64,000 nucleotides of DNA from Phycisphaerales bacterium. Lineage in GTDB: Bacteria > Planctomycetota > Phycisphaerae > Phycisphaerales > SM1A02. Positions 46,165 through 55,249 of the stretch are shown here, piece by piece. The DNA lies in the NCBI GenBank assembly GCA_028278245.1, contig JANQEQ010000097.1:1-64000 (forward strand), given 5' to 3'. Made by a program: the position numbers and the translations under genes. Numbering within the stretch: position 1 is the stretch's first letter; every line of letters begins with the position of its first letter. The notes under the pieces are model-generated. The model saw only the letters and a program-made list of their open reading frames with translations, ran no database searches and had not been told where the DNA came from.

Positions 46165-47516
46165 GATTCACTCCCCGCAGCAAATTCATCAGGCGCATCA
46201 ATGAGATCTTGTTCTGCCTTACGTTTGAGTATCAGACTCAAAATAAGCGGCAGCATCTCGCTGCACACGCCCGTCAATACGATGATGCTTAACAATTGAC
46301 GATGGAACATTGATGACTCGCTCAGCACCAGTCCCACACCGATGGCAATGGCAATCGGCGACTGCCTCGTTGACGCGGTGTACAGCGCGCTGCGCAACGG
46401 CAATTCATCCGAATGGATCGCCAGTGTTTTACTCATGACCAGCGGTTTGACATTCAGTCGGATCACCAGCAAAGCGATCACGAGTATGATGCCCCACCAT
46501 CCGATGAGCGGTTCCAGCAAGACACCGGCCAGGAGAAAGAAAATCAACGCCACGGAGTGTTCTGCCTTGAGTATGAACCTTTCAAAGTCGCGCAGTCGCT
46601 GACCGGCAAGATTGGCGATAATCATTCCGGTAAGCATTGAACCGAACAGGGGTGAGAGGCGCAGATCCGCCGCCACACCTGCAGTGAGCGCAACAATGCC
46701 TAAAAACACCGCCAGCATATCGGGTCGGCTGCGGTCCGCCTGCCGCAGCATGAATCGTCCACCAAAACCAAGAAGCACCGCAACAGCAAGAGTGACCAAC
46801 AGCACGATGATCGTGGTGGGAATATGAAACACCATGTTCCCTGCAGCATCGCGATTGACCAGACTGTGCGATAAGCCATACAGCGTAATGGCGATGATGG
46901 CGGAGATACCCGCGCCGCTCTGCACCAGAATCGCCAACCGATTTGCCTTGGGTGTGCGATAAACCCTGATGGATCGCGTCTCCGGCGCCCAGCCGATCAT
47001 GCAGGCCGTCAATACCACAACCGCATTAAGCATCCACGCCGCCGTGTGATTATGCGTGGGCAACCACATCGATAAAACCAGCACGCTCACGGATACGCCG
47101 AGCGCTACACAGAGAATCGCGTCGAAGATCGACCACCGCCACAGCACTGCCGGGATAAACCGGGTGACATCCCGCCTGGCCTGCATACCGACGATAACCC
47201 CCACCCATCCCAGCCCGATCATCAACAGCGGTCTTACCTCCAGGAGTAAATCACCATCAATCACATGAAGGATGTTCGGCCCGAGTATGAATCCGAGGAA
47301 AATTGCCAGCCAACCTCCGGTGATGATTGCGCCTATTGGTGCGATACGCTGAAAGCGATACAGTCGGCGACTCGTCGCCAGCAGGGCAAGAGTGACCACC
47401 AGTACTGCAGCGCCGAATACTTCAAGCGCGTGCAGGGCGGAGATTCCCCCCTCTGCTCCCTGTGCTGCAATCACTATCGTCCATGAATGGAATGTGTCAT
47501 TCACCAAGTGCGTCAC
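46161..47516 (-). CDS. Cation/proton antiporter-like protein, CPA2 family (first of a pair)
   Basis: A 451-residue protein with about twelve hydrophobic segments, related in pattern to the gene that follows: IGAIITGGWLAIFLGFILGP at the first core, GSMLTGMIIANLAGQRLRDFER in the middle, and STRQSPIAIAIGVGLVLSE towards the end. It is also CPA2-like, though more diverged. It overlaps the next antiporter gene by 4 bp and follows the PII-like gene by 58 bp. Confidence 0.78.
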   Translation of the reverse strand: MTHLVNDTFHSWTIVIAAQGAEGGISALHALEVFGAAVLVVTLALLATSRRLYRFQRIAPIGAIITGGWLAIFLGFILGPNILHVIDGDLLLEVRPLLMIGLGWVGVIVGMQARRDVTRFIPAVLWRWSIFDAILCVALGVSVSVLVLSMWLPTHNHTAAWMLNAVVVLTACMIGWAPETRSIRVYRTPKANRLAILVQSGAGISAIIAITLYGLSHSLVNRDAAGNMVFHIPTTIIVLLVTLAVAVLLGFGGRFMLRQADRSRPDMLAVFLGIVALTAGVAADLRLSPLFGSMLTGMIIANLAGQRLRDFERFILKAEHSVALIFFLLAGVLLEPLIGWWGIILVIALLVIRLNVKPLVMSKTLAIHSDELPLRSALYTASTRQSPIAIAIGVGLVLSESSMFHRQLLSIIVLTGVCSEMLPLILSLILKRKAEQDLIDAPDEFAAGSES

Positions 47517-47574
47517 ACCTGTTCATACACTCCCCGTCGTGATCAGCCTGCAAACGGTGGAATCTCCCGTGTCA

Positions 47575-47913
47575 TCAATAAAAGTTGAAACCAAATGCAT
47601 CCTCAATCGGAATAACCAGCCCCACCGGTCGACGTGGTGGATCTACTTCGTCGATGAATCGCTGCAGATCACTGATGCGCTGCACCGTCGTTAGGGCAAA
47701 GACCATACGGCTTCCGGTGTATTGTGGCAGCAGCGACGCCAGGCCGGAGAAGATCGGCATGTCCTGGTGCAGGATCGCACCCAATCCTTTGGACTCCACA
47801 ATCGTTGCACCCGTTATGCCGACGTCCAGCATACCGGTGATCAACTCATCCATGACTGCTTCATCCTTGGCAATCAGAACGAGCAGGCGAAGTTCTGCTT
47901 TGGGATCACTCAT
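47575..47913 (-). CDS. PII-like signalling protein
   Basis: A 112-residue ferredoxin-like protein of the PII/CutA-like superfamily: LRLLVLIAKDEAVMDELITGMLDVGITGATIVESKG is the first half of the fold (beta-alpha-beta), cited by its key parts LIAKDEAVMDEL and ITGATIVESKG. A T-loop-like segment (LHQDMPIFSGLASLLPQY) has no uridylylation tyrosine of classical GlnB. The ATG at 47913 overlaps the EIIA-like gene by 8 bp and is preferred over an upstream frame start. It probably senses a nucleotide or other small ligand and controls the antiporters encoded next. Confidence 0.72.
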   Translation of the reverse strand: MSDPKAELRLLVLIAKDEAVMDELITGMLDVGITGATIVESKGLGAILHQDMPIFSGLASLLPQYTGSRMVFALTTVQRISDLQRFIDEVDPPRRPVGLVIPIEDAFGFNFY

Positions 47914-48370
47914 GTGAGCGGTCCTCATCCAGTAGTCGCTGGTACAGATCATCGGCATCAACTGCGGCGCGAAGGTTTGTGCGCGAGGACTCGGTGTGAA
48001 CGAGTCGTGCCAGACGTGCCAATAAGCGCACGTGTTCCCAGGGATTTTCTGATGTGCCGAACAGACACAGGATCAGATCGCAGGGTGGATGTCCAGTGAC
48101 ACCAAAATCAACCCCTTCCACCACACGTGCCGCAACCACCATCGTGCGTTCAACCTGCGGGGCCAGGGCGTGAGGAAACGCCACACCGTCGGGCGTGCTG
48201 GTGGGCATCTGCATTTCGCGATCAATCAGGAACTGTTGCAGCACATTCTCGTCGGCATCGGAAAGTTGCTGCTTGACGGCCTTGGCGATGAGCATGAGCA
48301 GTTCATCTCTTGAGTTCACTCGGGGTAGATGAAACGTCAGCTCACGATGTAGATATGGTGAGATTTCCAT
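47906..48370 (-). CDS. PTS EIIA(Ntr)/fructose-type phosphoacceptor protein
   Basis: A 154-residue EIIA type 2 domain: REMQMPTSTPDGVAFPHALAP with the phosphorylatable H67, then GVDFGVTGHPPCDLILCLFG and HVRLLARLARLV. Such stand-alone domains (PtsN-like) usually regulate potassium or nitrogen physiology and not sugar import; EIIA(Ntr) binds Trk and KdpD in E. coli. As the first gene of an operon with a PII-like protein and two antiporter proteins, it should regulate ion exchange. No PTS EI or HPr gene is in the window. Confidence 0.88.
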   Translation of the reverse strand: MEISPYLHRELTFHLPRVNSRDELLMLIAKAVKQQLSDADENVLQQFLIDREMQMPTSTPDGVAFPHALAPQVERTMVVAARVVEGVDFGVTGHPPCDLILCLFGTSENPWEHVRLLARLARLVHTESSRTNLRAAVDADDLYQRLLDEDRSHE

Positions 48371-48472
48371 AGTGCGGACGATACCACGATCAACGCCTGT
48401 CGTGAATTGAAGGCTGTTTTAAGCCGTGTAAACGGTGATTGAAGGCAATGTGCGGGGGTGAGCAACACGATT

Positions 48473-48521
48473 CAGAGCTGCCGACCATGTCGGCGTACCG
48501 CGATCGCAGATCGCGGCTCTG
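48473..48521. repeat. Palindromic doublet repeat, CAGAGC family
   Basis: CAGAGC (48473) and GCTCTG (48521) enclose two hairpins with 3-nt loops: GCCGAC-CAT-GTCGGC and CCGCGATC-GCA-GATCGCGG. It sits between the EIIA gene promoter region and the following gene's stop. It could also act as a terminator. Confidence 0.75.
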
Positions 48522-48566
48522 TTTGCGAATGATCATGAATATTCAGCGCGCGTTCGTGACCTATTC

Positions 48567-49991
48567 TTAATCGTCCGTGTCCCCGGAATCCGGATCTTCA
48601 GGCGTGGGCTTCAGCGCCTCCTCCAGTGCCAGCACTGCGAAGGTGGTGGCCATGACAGGGTGTCCTTCCAGCCAACGATCTTCATCGTTCTGCCAGGAGC
48701 CGTCTTCTTTCTGACGTGCGACGATCGCTTCGATCAATTCTTCCCGCCAGTTGTGCTCAACGCCCTGTGTGTCGGTGATGATGTCCTGTTGAGCCATGCG
48801 TAACGCCCGGCTCATCGTGTGGAAGTAGTAATACAAACCCTGTTGCCCGATACCGGGATTTTCCTGGAATGTGAAGTGCCTGCGTATCCAATCAAAAGCG
48901 GCGCGAACGCGCACATCGTCCGGACTCAAGCCCGCATACAACATGCTCTTGAAGCCGGCGTAGGTCATCGAGCCATAGCTGCGCAGACTACGCGGCTGAC
49001 CCGGGGGCATGTCCTGGCCTTGCCTTCCCTCGCCGGCATATTCGCTGGCCATGGACTCACCACCGTTCGCCGGGGTGTAGATGAATCCACCATCGTTGGA
49101 GGCCCACGTTGACTGGTTTGTTGCCCGGAGATTTTGTGCGCGGCTCACAAACGCCAGCGCGCGCTGAAATGCAGGTTCGTCGGGAGAGAGACCTGCGTCA
49201 TAAAGCGCATCGAGCATCATCTGTGTATTGGAGAGGTCGGGACGTCCTCGGTTGCCATAGCCCGCACCGCCGAACCAATCCTGGCGTGCGGTGAGTCCTT
49301 CACCCTGGTCCCACTGCGCATCCATCAACCATCCGGTTGCTGCCGCGACCTCATCGGCAAATTCCTCGTTGTTAAATGAAGCCAGCACCGACGCCACGCT
49401 GGCCGTGACATAGTTGGCCAGTGATCCGCCGTCGTATGAACCATCTTTTCTCTGAGCGATGCGGATATATTCCGACGCCTCCATCACCGAGGGAGCAATC
49501 AGGGGATTCTTCTCCGCCTGCACAATCGCTTTCAGAGCCATGGCGGTCACTGCCGCTGAGATCGGAGAAGGTTTATTCGGATGATCGGTTGGTTGGGCCA
49601 TCACTTCAGTCATCCAACCGCCGCTCTCACTTTGCGCTTCGCGCAGCAAAGTTAACCCGGTCTGGACTGAATTCAATGCAAGCGTGTAATGATATCGACT
49701 GATGGGAACGCGCCCCGGCGACCATGCAATGTGATGCACGGGCGGCTGTGGATCAAGCACCCGTTGGGGTAATTGTGGGAGGGGCTGTTCCGTTATTTTT
49801 TCCGGATTGATTCGCTTATCCAACGGGGCGTCGCGATCTTCCAGCAATTTGTCGGGTTGCAGTAATTTTTCCCCTTCATCTCCATGCAGAGCTTCCGACG
49901 GACAAGTTAACCCAATGAGGAACAGGATAATTACAAGTGTGATCCGATCACGGTTATAGATGTAACGTGCATAAGTTCGTTTTCGATTCAT
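48567..49991 (-). CDS. Exported protein with terpene-cyclase/prenyltransferase-type alpha-toroid repeats
   Basis: A 474-residue protein with an N-terminal hydrophobic signal segment (about 17-33). From about 110 to 455 it has repeats of the squalene-cyclase/prenyltransferase alpha-alpha barrel kind: LREAQSESGGWM, IRIAQRKDGSYDGG, LMDAQWDQGEG, VSRAQNLRATNQS, and IVARQKEDGSWQND (QxxDGSW-like). The DxDD or zinc residues of active enzymes are not obvious, and similar exported proteins of Planctomycetota are uncharacterised. A binding role or a cryptic enzyme are both possible. It ends in an acidic tail. Confidence 0.78.
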   Translation of the reverse strand: MNRKRTYARYIYNRDRITLVIILFLIGLTCPSEALHGDEGEKLLQPDKLLEDRDAPLDKRINPEKITEQPLPQLPQRVLDPQPPVHHIAWSPGRVPISRYHYTLALNSVQTGLTLLREAQSESGGWMTEVMAQPTDHPNKPSPISAAVTAMALKAIVQAEKNPLIAPSVMEASEYIRIAQRKDGSYDGGSLANYVTASVASVLASFNNEEFADEVAAATGWLMDAQWDQGEGLTARQDWFGGAGYGNRGRPDLSNTQMMLDALYDAGLSPDEPAFQRALAFVSRAQNLRATNQSTWASNDGGFIYTPANGGESMASEYAGEGRQGQDMPPGQPRSLRSYGSMTYAGFKSMLYAGLSPDDVRVRAAFDWIRRHFTFQENPGIGQQGLYYYFHTMSRALRMAQQDIITDTQGVEHNWREELIEAIVARQKEDGSWQNDEDRWLEGHPVMATTFAVLALEEALKPTPEDPDSGDTDD

Positions 49992-50023
49992 AATAATATC
50001 CCACGAGCAAGTTGGATGATTTA

Positions 50024-52231
50024 TTAATTTCCCGTAGTCGCTTCCGTTGCGTAGCGATCGAAGAACTCGATGATCCTGTTGAGGCGATCCATACGCTGTT
50101 CGGGATCACCGCGTCGTGACAGGTTATGGTCTGCATCGGGATACAATACCAGTTCGACCGGCCGGTTGAGTGCTTTCAGCGCGCGGTACATCATCAACGC
50201 CTGTGATACGCCGACACGAAAATCATTCAGCGAATGCAGAATCATGAGCGGGGTGCGAATGCGCTGTACGTTGAGAAACGGACTTTCCCTTTGCATGACA
50301 GTCCGCATCCGCGCTTCCCAGGGGAAACCACCCTCCATGTCCGTGACCATACGCCACTGATGACCTTCGCCGAAGAACGTTGCCATGTCGTAGACGCCGC
50401 GCTGACTTACTGCTGCTTTGAAACGGTGATCGTGCGCGATGATCCATGTGGCGAGATAACCCCCGTAACTTCCCCCGGTAACAAACAGTCGATCGCGATC
50501 AACCCAGTCATCAAACATAACCTGATCGACCACGGCCAGCACATCGCCGGCCGGCCCATGACCCCAATCCTGAAATGTTGCGCGGAGAAAATCGGATCCA
50601 TAACCGCTGGAGCCACGCGGATTGCAATACACCACGCCATAACCTCGATTGCACATCAACTGGAATTCGTGCCACATGGAAGGGGCTGCCGATCCCCACA
50701 TCCATTGCGGTCCGCCGTGGATCTGCACAATCAGCGGATAGGTTTTTCCTTCTTCAAGTTCCGTTGGTTCAAGTATCCAGTACTGAATGCGCGTTCCATC
50801 CGGTCGGGTCAGCCAACCTTCCTTCGGCCTTGATATTGTTCTGTTAATAATCCACGGATTCAGGTCAACCAGCAGTCGATCACCACCGGCATCACGAATA
50901 CGCAGCACACAAGGATTACGATCAGAACCGGCTGCATACACCACAGCACCACCACCGACCGCATAATCCATGGTAAAAACCGGTTGGCTGTCCAGTTCGG
51001 AAACAAAATTGGTAGGCTCCAGCAGGCCGGGACTGGTTAGCATGATGGGTACGCCGCCTTCACGCAATGCAGTAAATAACAGCGCCGATTGCGTGGGTAA
51101 CCAGCGAATTTTCCAGATATAAGAATCAAATATATCTTCGCCCGTCAGCCACACCGGATCACTTGCGCCGTTGCCGTTGATCGCTGCGATCCCCACCTGT
51201 TTGATTCGGTACTCCGGATCGTCGATCGGGCGGCCGGTAAATGCAATGACCGTTCCATCGCGGCTTGGTCGCGGTTGCGTGAAGGTCCATCCCGGTTGTT
51301 GCAGCAGCGGTTGATCTTCACTGCCGTCGATTGTGATTTGCCACAGCGCGTGTTCATAGGTGCGGTCAGGATGAATTTCAGTCGGCTTTTTTGCTGAGTA
51401 GACAATATGCCGACCATCCGGCATGAACGCTGGATCGTTGTGGTCATAATAATCCTGCGTGAGCTGTATCGGTTCAACCGATGGATCGTGGGGATCAATC
51501 AGAAACAGGTGTTTGAAGCGGCGCTGTTTTCTCAGCGCACCTTCATCCTGGAAGTCAAGATTCGTGATGACAAATGGATTGCCTTTGGCTGCATGTTGTG
51601 CCAGCCAGGCGCGAATTTCCTGTTCATCACCATCGGGAGAAGCAGAGTTTTCCGGTGGGATCGTGTCATCCTGCCATTGGCGTTCCGGTCGTTCCGTCGG
51701 CCAGGCGGGCTCACCTTCCAGATCGTTGAAGGGAATCCCGGAAGTTATGAGCAGTCGGCGACCGTTTGGAGACCAGATGGGATGTGCTGCGCCGTGAGGC
51801 AATTGAGTTACCTCGCTTGCTTCACCACCATCCATCGGCATGATCCAAGCCTGCTGCCTGCTACCAGGCTCTGTGAAATCGCGCCTGACAAAAGCGAGAT
51901 AGCGACCATCCTGGGATATGGTCGGTGAGTGATCATTCTTTGCCCCGAATGTTAACTGCCGGGGTTGTGGCTCATCCTGCAGCAGATCCAGATAAAACAG
52001 GTGGGAGCGATATTCATATTCCTGTTGATCCTGCTCTGTCTTGGACGGTGAGATCGAACGAACCGCATACACCGCGCACGAACCGTCTTCAGCGACAGTT
52101 ATGCCGTTGATACTCTTCAGGCGCAACAGATCGGTGGTTGTGATCGCATCCCGCTCCGTTTCCGCACGCAGAGTCGTGCAGAGAATCAGCAGCGTGAGTA
52201 CATGTACGATATTTGCTTTCGTCCCAGCCAT
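50024..52231 (-). CDS. S9-family peptidase (prolyl oligopeptidase/acylaminoacyl peptidase type)
   Basis: A 735-residue exported serine peptidase. The ATG at 52231 gives a signal peptide (NIVHVLTLLILCTTLRA); the longer frame from 52309 is less likely. A beta-propeller of WD40/PD40 type covers about 40-470 (ISQDGRYLAFV, SPNGRRLLI, MPDGRHIVYS). The alpha/beta-hydrolase domain follows, with YPLIVQIHGGP, the nucleophile in GGSYGGYLATW, the aspartate in SLNDFRVG and the histidine in DADHNLSR. It cleaves short peptides in the periplasm or outside. It is followed 32 bp later by the terpene-cyclase-fold gene on the same strand. Confidence 0.93.
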   Translation of the reverse strand: MAGTKANIVHVLTLLILCTTLRAETERDAITTTDLLRLKSINGITVAEDGSCAVYAVRSISPSKTEQDQQEYEYRSHLFYLDLLQDEPQPRQLTFGAKNDHSPTISQDGRYLAFVRRDFTEPGSRQQAWIMPMDGGEASEVTQLPHGAAHPIWSPNGRRLLITSGIPFNDLEGEPAWPTERPERQWQDDTIPPENSASPDGDEQEIRAWLAQHAAKGNPFVITNLDFQDEGALRKQRRFKHLFLIDPHDPSVEPIQLTQDYYDHNDPAFMPDGRHIVYSAKKPTEIHPDRTYEHALWQITIDGSEDQPLLQQPGWTFTQPRPSRDGTVIAFTGRPIDDPEYRIKQVGIAAINGNGASDPVWLTGEDIFDSYIWKIRWLPTQSALLFTALREGGVPIMLTSPGLLEPTNFVSELDSQPVFTMDYAVGGGAVVYAAGSDRNPCVLRIRDAGGDRLLVDLNPWIINRTISRPKEGWLTRPDGTRIQYWILEPTELEEGKTYPLIVQIHGGPQWMWGSAAPSMWHEFQLMCNRGYGVVYCNPRGSSGYGSDFLRATFQDWGHGPAGDVLAVVDQVMFDDWVDRDRLFVTGGSYGGYLATWIIAHDHRFKAAVSQRGVYDMATFFGEGHQWRMVTDMEGGFPWEARMRTVMQRESPFLNVQRIRTPLMILHSLNDFRVGVSQALMMYRALKALNRPVELVLYPDADHNLSRRGDPEQRMDRLNRIIEFFDRYATEATTGN

Positions 52232-52279
52232 ACCCACATCATACACGGAACGTAGGCTATTTCGCTTGTGAGAGTATCC

Positions 52280-52376
52280 AAGCCGGGTATGAGTGACGGG
52301 AACCGTCACGAATGCCCGGGTATGTGCGGGGAATACCCGGGTCTGCGTTCACCTTCGGCTCACTTCAACCCGGCTT
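52280..52376. repeat. Palindromic repeat, AAGCCGG family, variant copy
   Basis: AAGCCGGGT (52280) and ACCCGGCTT (to about 52376) enclose TGACGGGAACCGTCA and CCCGGGTAT/ATACCCGGG hairpins. The outer AAGCCGG is shared with the other copies but the inner part differs. It lies between the S9-peptidase start and the thioredoxin stop. Confidence 0.75.
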
Positions 52377-52407
52377 GACGGAAAAACCGATATCAAGCCC
52401 GTCCTAC

Positions 52408-52737
52408 TCAGACGATTTCGTTGAGAGCATCGGCGAACTGGTTTTTCGGGGTCAGGCCGACGAATTTTTTCGTCATCTCGCCGTCTTTGAAGATCATCAC
52501 TGTGGGAATTGCGCTGATGCCCAGCTTCATGGAGATATCACGATTGTTGTCGGTATCGACCTTGCCGACCTTCACCTTTCCCTGGTAGTCGGCAGCCAGC
52601 TCATCAATGGTGGCTCCCAGCATCTTGCAGGGTTGGCACCACTCGGCCCAGAAATCGACCATCACCGGGATGTCAGATTTCAGGACTTCTGCTTCAAAAT
52701 TGCTGTCGGTAAATTCCAGAACCGCTTCGCTGGCCAT
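52408..52737 (-). CDS. trxA: Thioredoxin with WCQPC active site
   Basis: A 109-residue thioredoxin. Active site WCQPCK (C34, C37), with the cis-proline in ISAIPTVMIF and LEFTDSNFEAEV at the start. The usual active site is WCGPC; Q in place of G should alter redox potential somewhat. The ATG at 52737 has GGGAG 8 bp upstream; the longer frame is not conserved. It may be the electron donor of the ArsC encoded at 13.9 kb, as that enzyme class uses thioredoxin, but this is inference. Confidence 0.92.
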   Translation of the reverse strand: MASEAVLEFTDSNFEAEVLKSDIPVMVDFWAEWCQPCKMLGATIDELAADYQGKVKVGKVDTDNNRDISMKLGISAIPTVMIFKDGEMTKKFVGLTPKNQFADALNEIV

Positions 52738-52825
52738 ATCGGCTTCTCCCATAAAGAGATGGATGAGTTGGTGTGATTCACCGGTTTTTTCCGGGAACTG
52801 AATAGTAGCATGACAGGCCGAGTCC

Positions 52826-53728
52826 TCAACCGGTCTTGCCCGTATCTTTTGAGACATGAACAAGGTGATGGGTTACACGCAAGGCCTGAAATTGTGCGGC
52901 AACATCGTGAACCCGAAACAGTCGCACTCCGGCTAAATACTGCACTACATTGGCTGCAACGGAGCCATTGACGCGATCTGACGGACATTCCACTCCACTG
53001 AGTTTCCCGATAAAGCTCTTGCGACTGGCAGCCCCGAGAATGGGATATCCGGTGGAAACAAGTGCATCTGATTGCACGATGAGCTGAAAATTCTGATCCA
53101 CGCTCTTCCCGAAACCCAGTCCCGGGTCGAGAACAATTGCCTCCGGATCAATACCATGATTCTGAGCCTGCTCTGCGCGCTGAAGGAGAAATTTCCTGAC
53201 TTCGCGCACTACATCCTCATATTGCGGCTCCTTCGCGTAATCGTGACTGAAGGAATCCTCATTTGGCGGCCTGAGGCGATGCATGAGGATCAAACCACAT
53301 GCATGGTCTGCCGCGAGTTGCAGGATTTGCGGATCTTCCTGGCCGGCCGAGACGTCGTTGATGATGTTCGCGCCCACCGACAATGCCGCCTTTGCAACCT
53401 CGCTGAGTGTGGTGTCGATTGAGATCAGCACCTCCGATCGCCTGCGCAGCTTCTCAATCACCGGCTGGGTACGACGGATCTGCTCCTCAGCCGACACCCG
53501 GGCAGCGCCTGGCCGAGTGGACTCTCCCCCGATGTCAATCACACATGCCCCTTCCTCTACCAGTTTCAGAACATATTCGACTGCTTGATCAACGCTGGAG
53601 TGCATGCCACCATCGGAAAAGCTGTCCGGGGTGACATTGACAATACCCATCAGCCGCGGCCGATCGAGCGTCAGTGTCCTCTCCGCCCCGACGCGCCACT
53701 GGGTCGCAATGGGTGTGCCTCCAGCCAT
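52826..53728 (-). CDS. folP: Dihydropteroate synthase
   Basis: A 300-residue TIM-barrel enzyme of folate synthesis. Signatures: LMGIVNVTPDSFSDGG, DIGGESTRPGAARVSAEEQ, IINDVSAG, LDPGLGFGK, and GAASRKSFIG with the C-terminal RVHDVAAQFQALRV. All residues for pterin pyrophosphate and p-aminobenzoate binding regions appear present. It lies 88 bp upstream of trxA on the same strand. Confidence 0.96.
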   Translation of the reverse strand: MAGGTPIATQWRVGAERTLTLDRPRLMGIVNVTPDSFSDGGMHSSVDQAVEYVLKLVEEGACVIDIGGESTRPGAARVSAEEQIRRTQPVIEKLRRRSEVLISIDTTLSEVAKAALSVGANIINDVSAGQEDPQILQLAADHACGLILMHRLRPPNEDSFSHDYAKEPQYEDVVREVRKFLLQRAEQAQNHGIDPEAIVLDPGLGFGKSVDQNFQLIVQSDALVSTGYPILGAASRKSFIGKLSGVECPSDRVNGSVAANVVQYLAGVRLFRVHDVAAQFQALRVTHHLVHVSKDTGKTG

Positions 53729-53782
53729 GATTCGATTCTACCACTTTGAATGAACTGAGAGTTGGATACATCTCCTGACAGG

Positions 53783-53829
53783 TGCTACGCCGCAAGCGGC
53801 GATAAAAACAAGCCGTTTGCTACGTAGCA
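53783..53829. repeat. Palindromic doublet, TGCTACG family
   Basis: TGCTACG (53783-53789) and CGTAGCA (53823-53829) enclose CGCCGC-AA-GCGGCG and a less regular second arm. It lies between the divergent folP and antiporter-like genes. Confidence 0.6.
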
Positions 53830-53914
53830 TTCTGAATTCCATGAATGTGCGATCGCCTTGACAGATATGTGCATGGGGGGACGTGTGTGTGGGGGAGGTG
53901 TATCCTGTGCGGTG

Positions 53915-55159
53915 ATGGATGTTTTTCAACCGGGAATAGCTCTGGGCATCGTTTTCCTTGTGGTGGCAGCGATTTTGTTTGCTCTTTTGCTGCGCTGGGC
54001 ACGATGTGCAGGTTGGCCGATCATCGGCGGACTCCTGGCCGGGATCATCCTGGGGCCGACGATTTTCGGCCGTTTGCAACCCACCCCGCACGAGCAATTG
54101 TTCGTCGGCTCAGTGGAGGAAAGGAGAGCGCTGGATGATCTGCTGCACGAAATGAACCGCGATCTGGTCGTGGCTGGCAAAATAGCACAGCAAACCGAAA
54201 CCCAGCCGGATCAGAGCATTCAGGAATTGAACGAAAAGTATCAGGAGCAAGTCGCTCAGCGTGAAACAGCATTACACCGCGCACATCAGCAGGATCAACT
54301 TCCCTATCGCTGGCTGACGGTGATCCTCATCAGTGCAGTTTTCCTGGGGCATGGCTTGCTCTCAATTCCTCAGCGCGATTCCCATCATGGCTGGACCACG
54401 CCGATCAGTGTCGGTCTGGGGGCAGCAATCCTGCCCCTCACACTGGGGTACCTGACACTCACCTGGCTGTTTGATTTTACGTTGGGGACCAGTAGCGTCA
54501 CAGGTGGTTTGCTTGCGCTCTCTACGCTCATGATCGGCCCGTGGATGATGACACCGGCTGACCGCAAGGCAGCAGATCAGGCGGAGGTCGGCGGATCATG
54601 CATGATGCAGCGAGCCGGGCGTGTGTCATCGTGTTTCGCATTATTGACAGTTGTTTATGCCTGTGCAGTCATCGGTGATCGGAGCATCTGCATCTGGATG
54701 CTGCCGCTGTTGATCATGGTGCTAAGTTGGCTCTTGCCCGGAGTGGGAGGACGTGTGGGGGGGCGGGGCTTGTTCGATGTAGTGCTGCTTCCGATTCTGG
54801 CTGCGATTGCAATAATCAGGATTGATCTCTTTGACAGCTTCTCGTTCTGGCTGATGATTCTATTTGTCCTGATTTCCGGTGATGGACGCTGGCTCGGGGC
54901 GGTCTTCGGTGCGTTGATCCCCGGCGGGCGGCGCATCCTTCGCCCCATGCGCCTGGTCCTGGGTTCCATGGCCTGCGGTCCGACACAACTTGCAATCGTT
55001 GCCTTGGGCGTGCAGCTTGAGATTCTTCCTCATGTGTATGCCCTGGCGCTGCTCTTTGGTGTGGTGTACATCGAACTGACCGCGCCCCTGCGCCGATCGT
55101 TCGCTCAGATCCTGATCAAGACTGAATCCCAACTCGATGAACTGGAAGGGGAAGAGTAG
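53915..55159 (+). CDS. Antiporter-like polytopic membrane protein with cytoplasmic coiled-coil insert
   Basis: A 414-residue protein with about ten hydrophobic segments. The GWPIIGGLLAGIILGPTIFG start is like CPA2 antiporters (KefB type), and the end (GPTQLAIVALGVQLEILP, then a YIELTAPLRR tail) is like the last helix pair of the same group. Between the second and third spans is a soluble stretch of about 90 residues rich in Glu and Gln (about 45-125, EERRALDDLL, QELNEKYQEQVAQRE), likely coiled coil. The acidic ion-binding residues of a working exchanger are not evident. The ATG at 53915 is chosen on frame content. Its last 102 bp recur in diverged form at 55928-56029. Confidence 0.7.
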   Translation: MDVFQPGIALGIVFLVVAAILFALLLRWARCAGWPIIGGLLAGIILGPTIFGRLQPTPHEQLFVGSVEERRALDDLLHEMNRDLVVAGKIAQQTETQPDQSIQELNEKYQEQVAQRETALHRAHQQDQLPYRWLTVILISAVFLGHGLLSIPQRDSHHGWTTPISVGLGAAILPLTLGYLTLTWLFDFTLGTSSVTGGLLALSTLMIGPWMMTPADRKAADQAEVGGSCMMQRAGRVSSCFALLTVVYACAVIGDRSICIWMLPLLIMVLSWLLPGVGGRVGGRGLFDVVLLPILAAIAIIRIDLFDSFSFWLMILFVLISGDGRWLGAVFGALIPGGRRILRPMRLVLGSMACGPTQLAIVALGVQLEILPHVYALALLFGVVYIELTAPLRRSFAQILIKTESQLDELEGEE

Positions 55160-55249
55160 ATCGGTCACATACACGCTATGGGATATGCTTGTTGAATAGC
55201 AAGCATCTCTTTGGGGTTAGAAGGGATAGCTATTGTGGCTGTAATCGCC

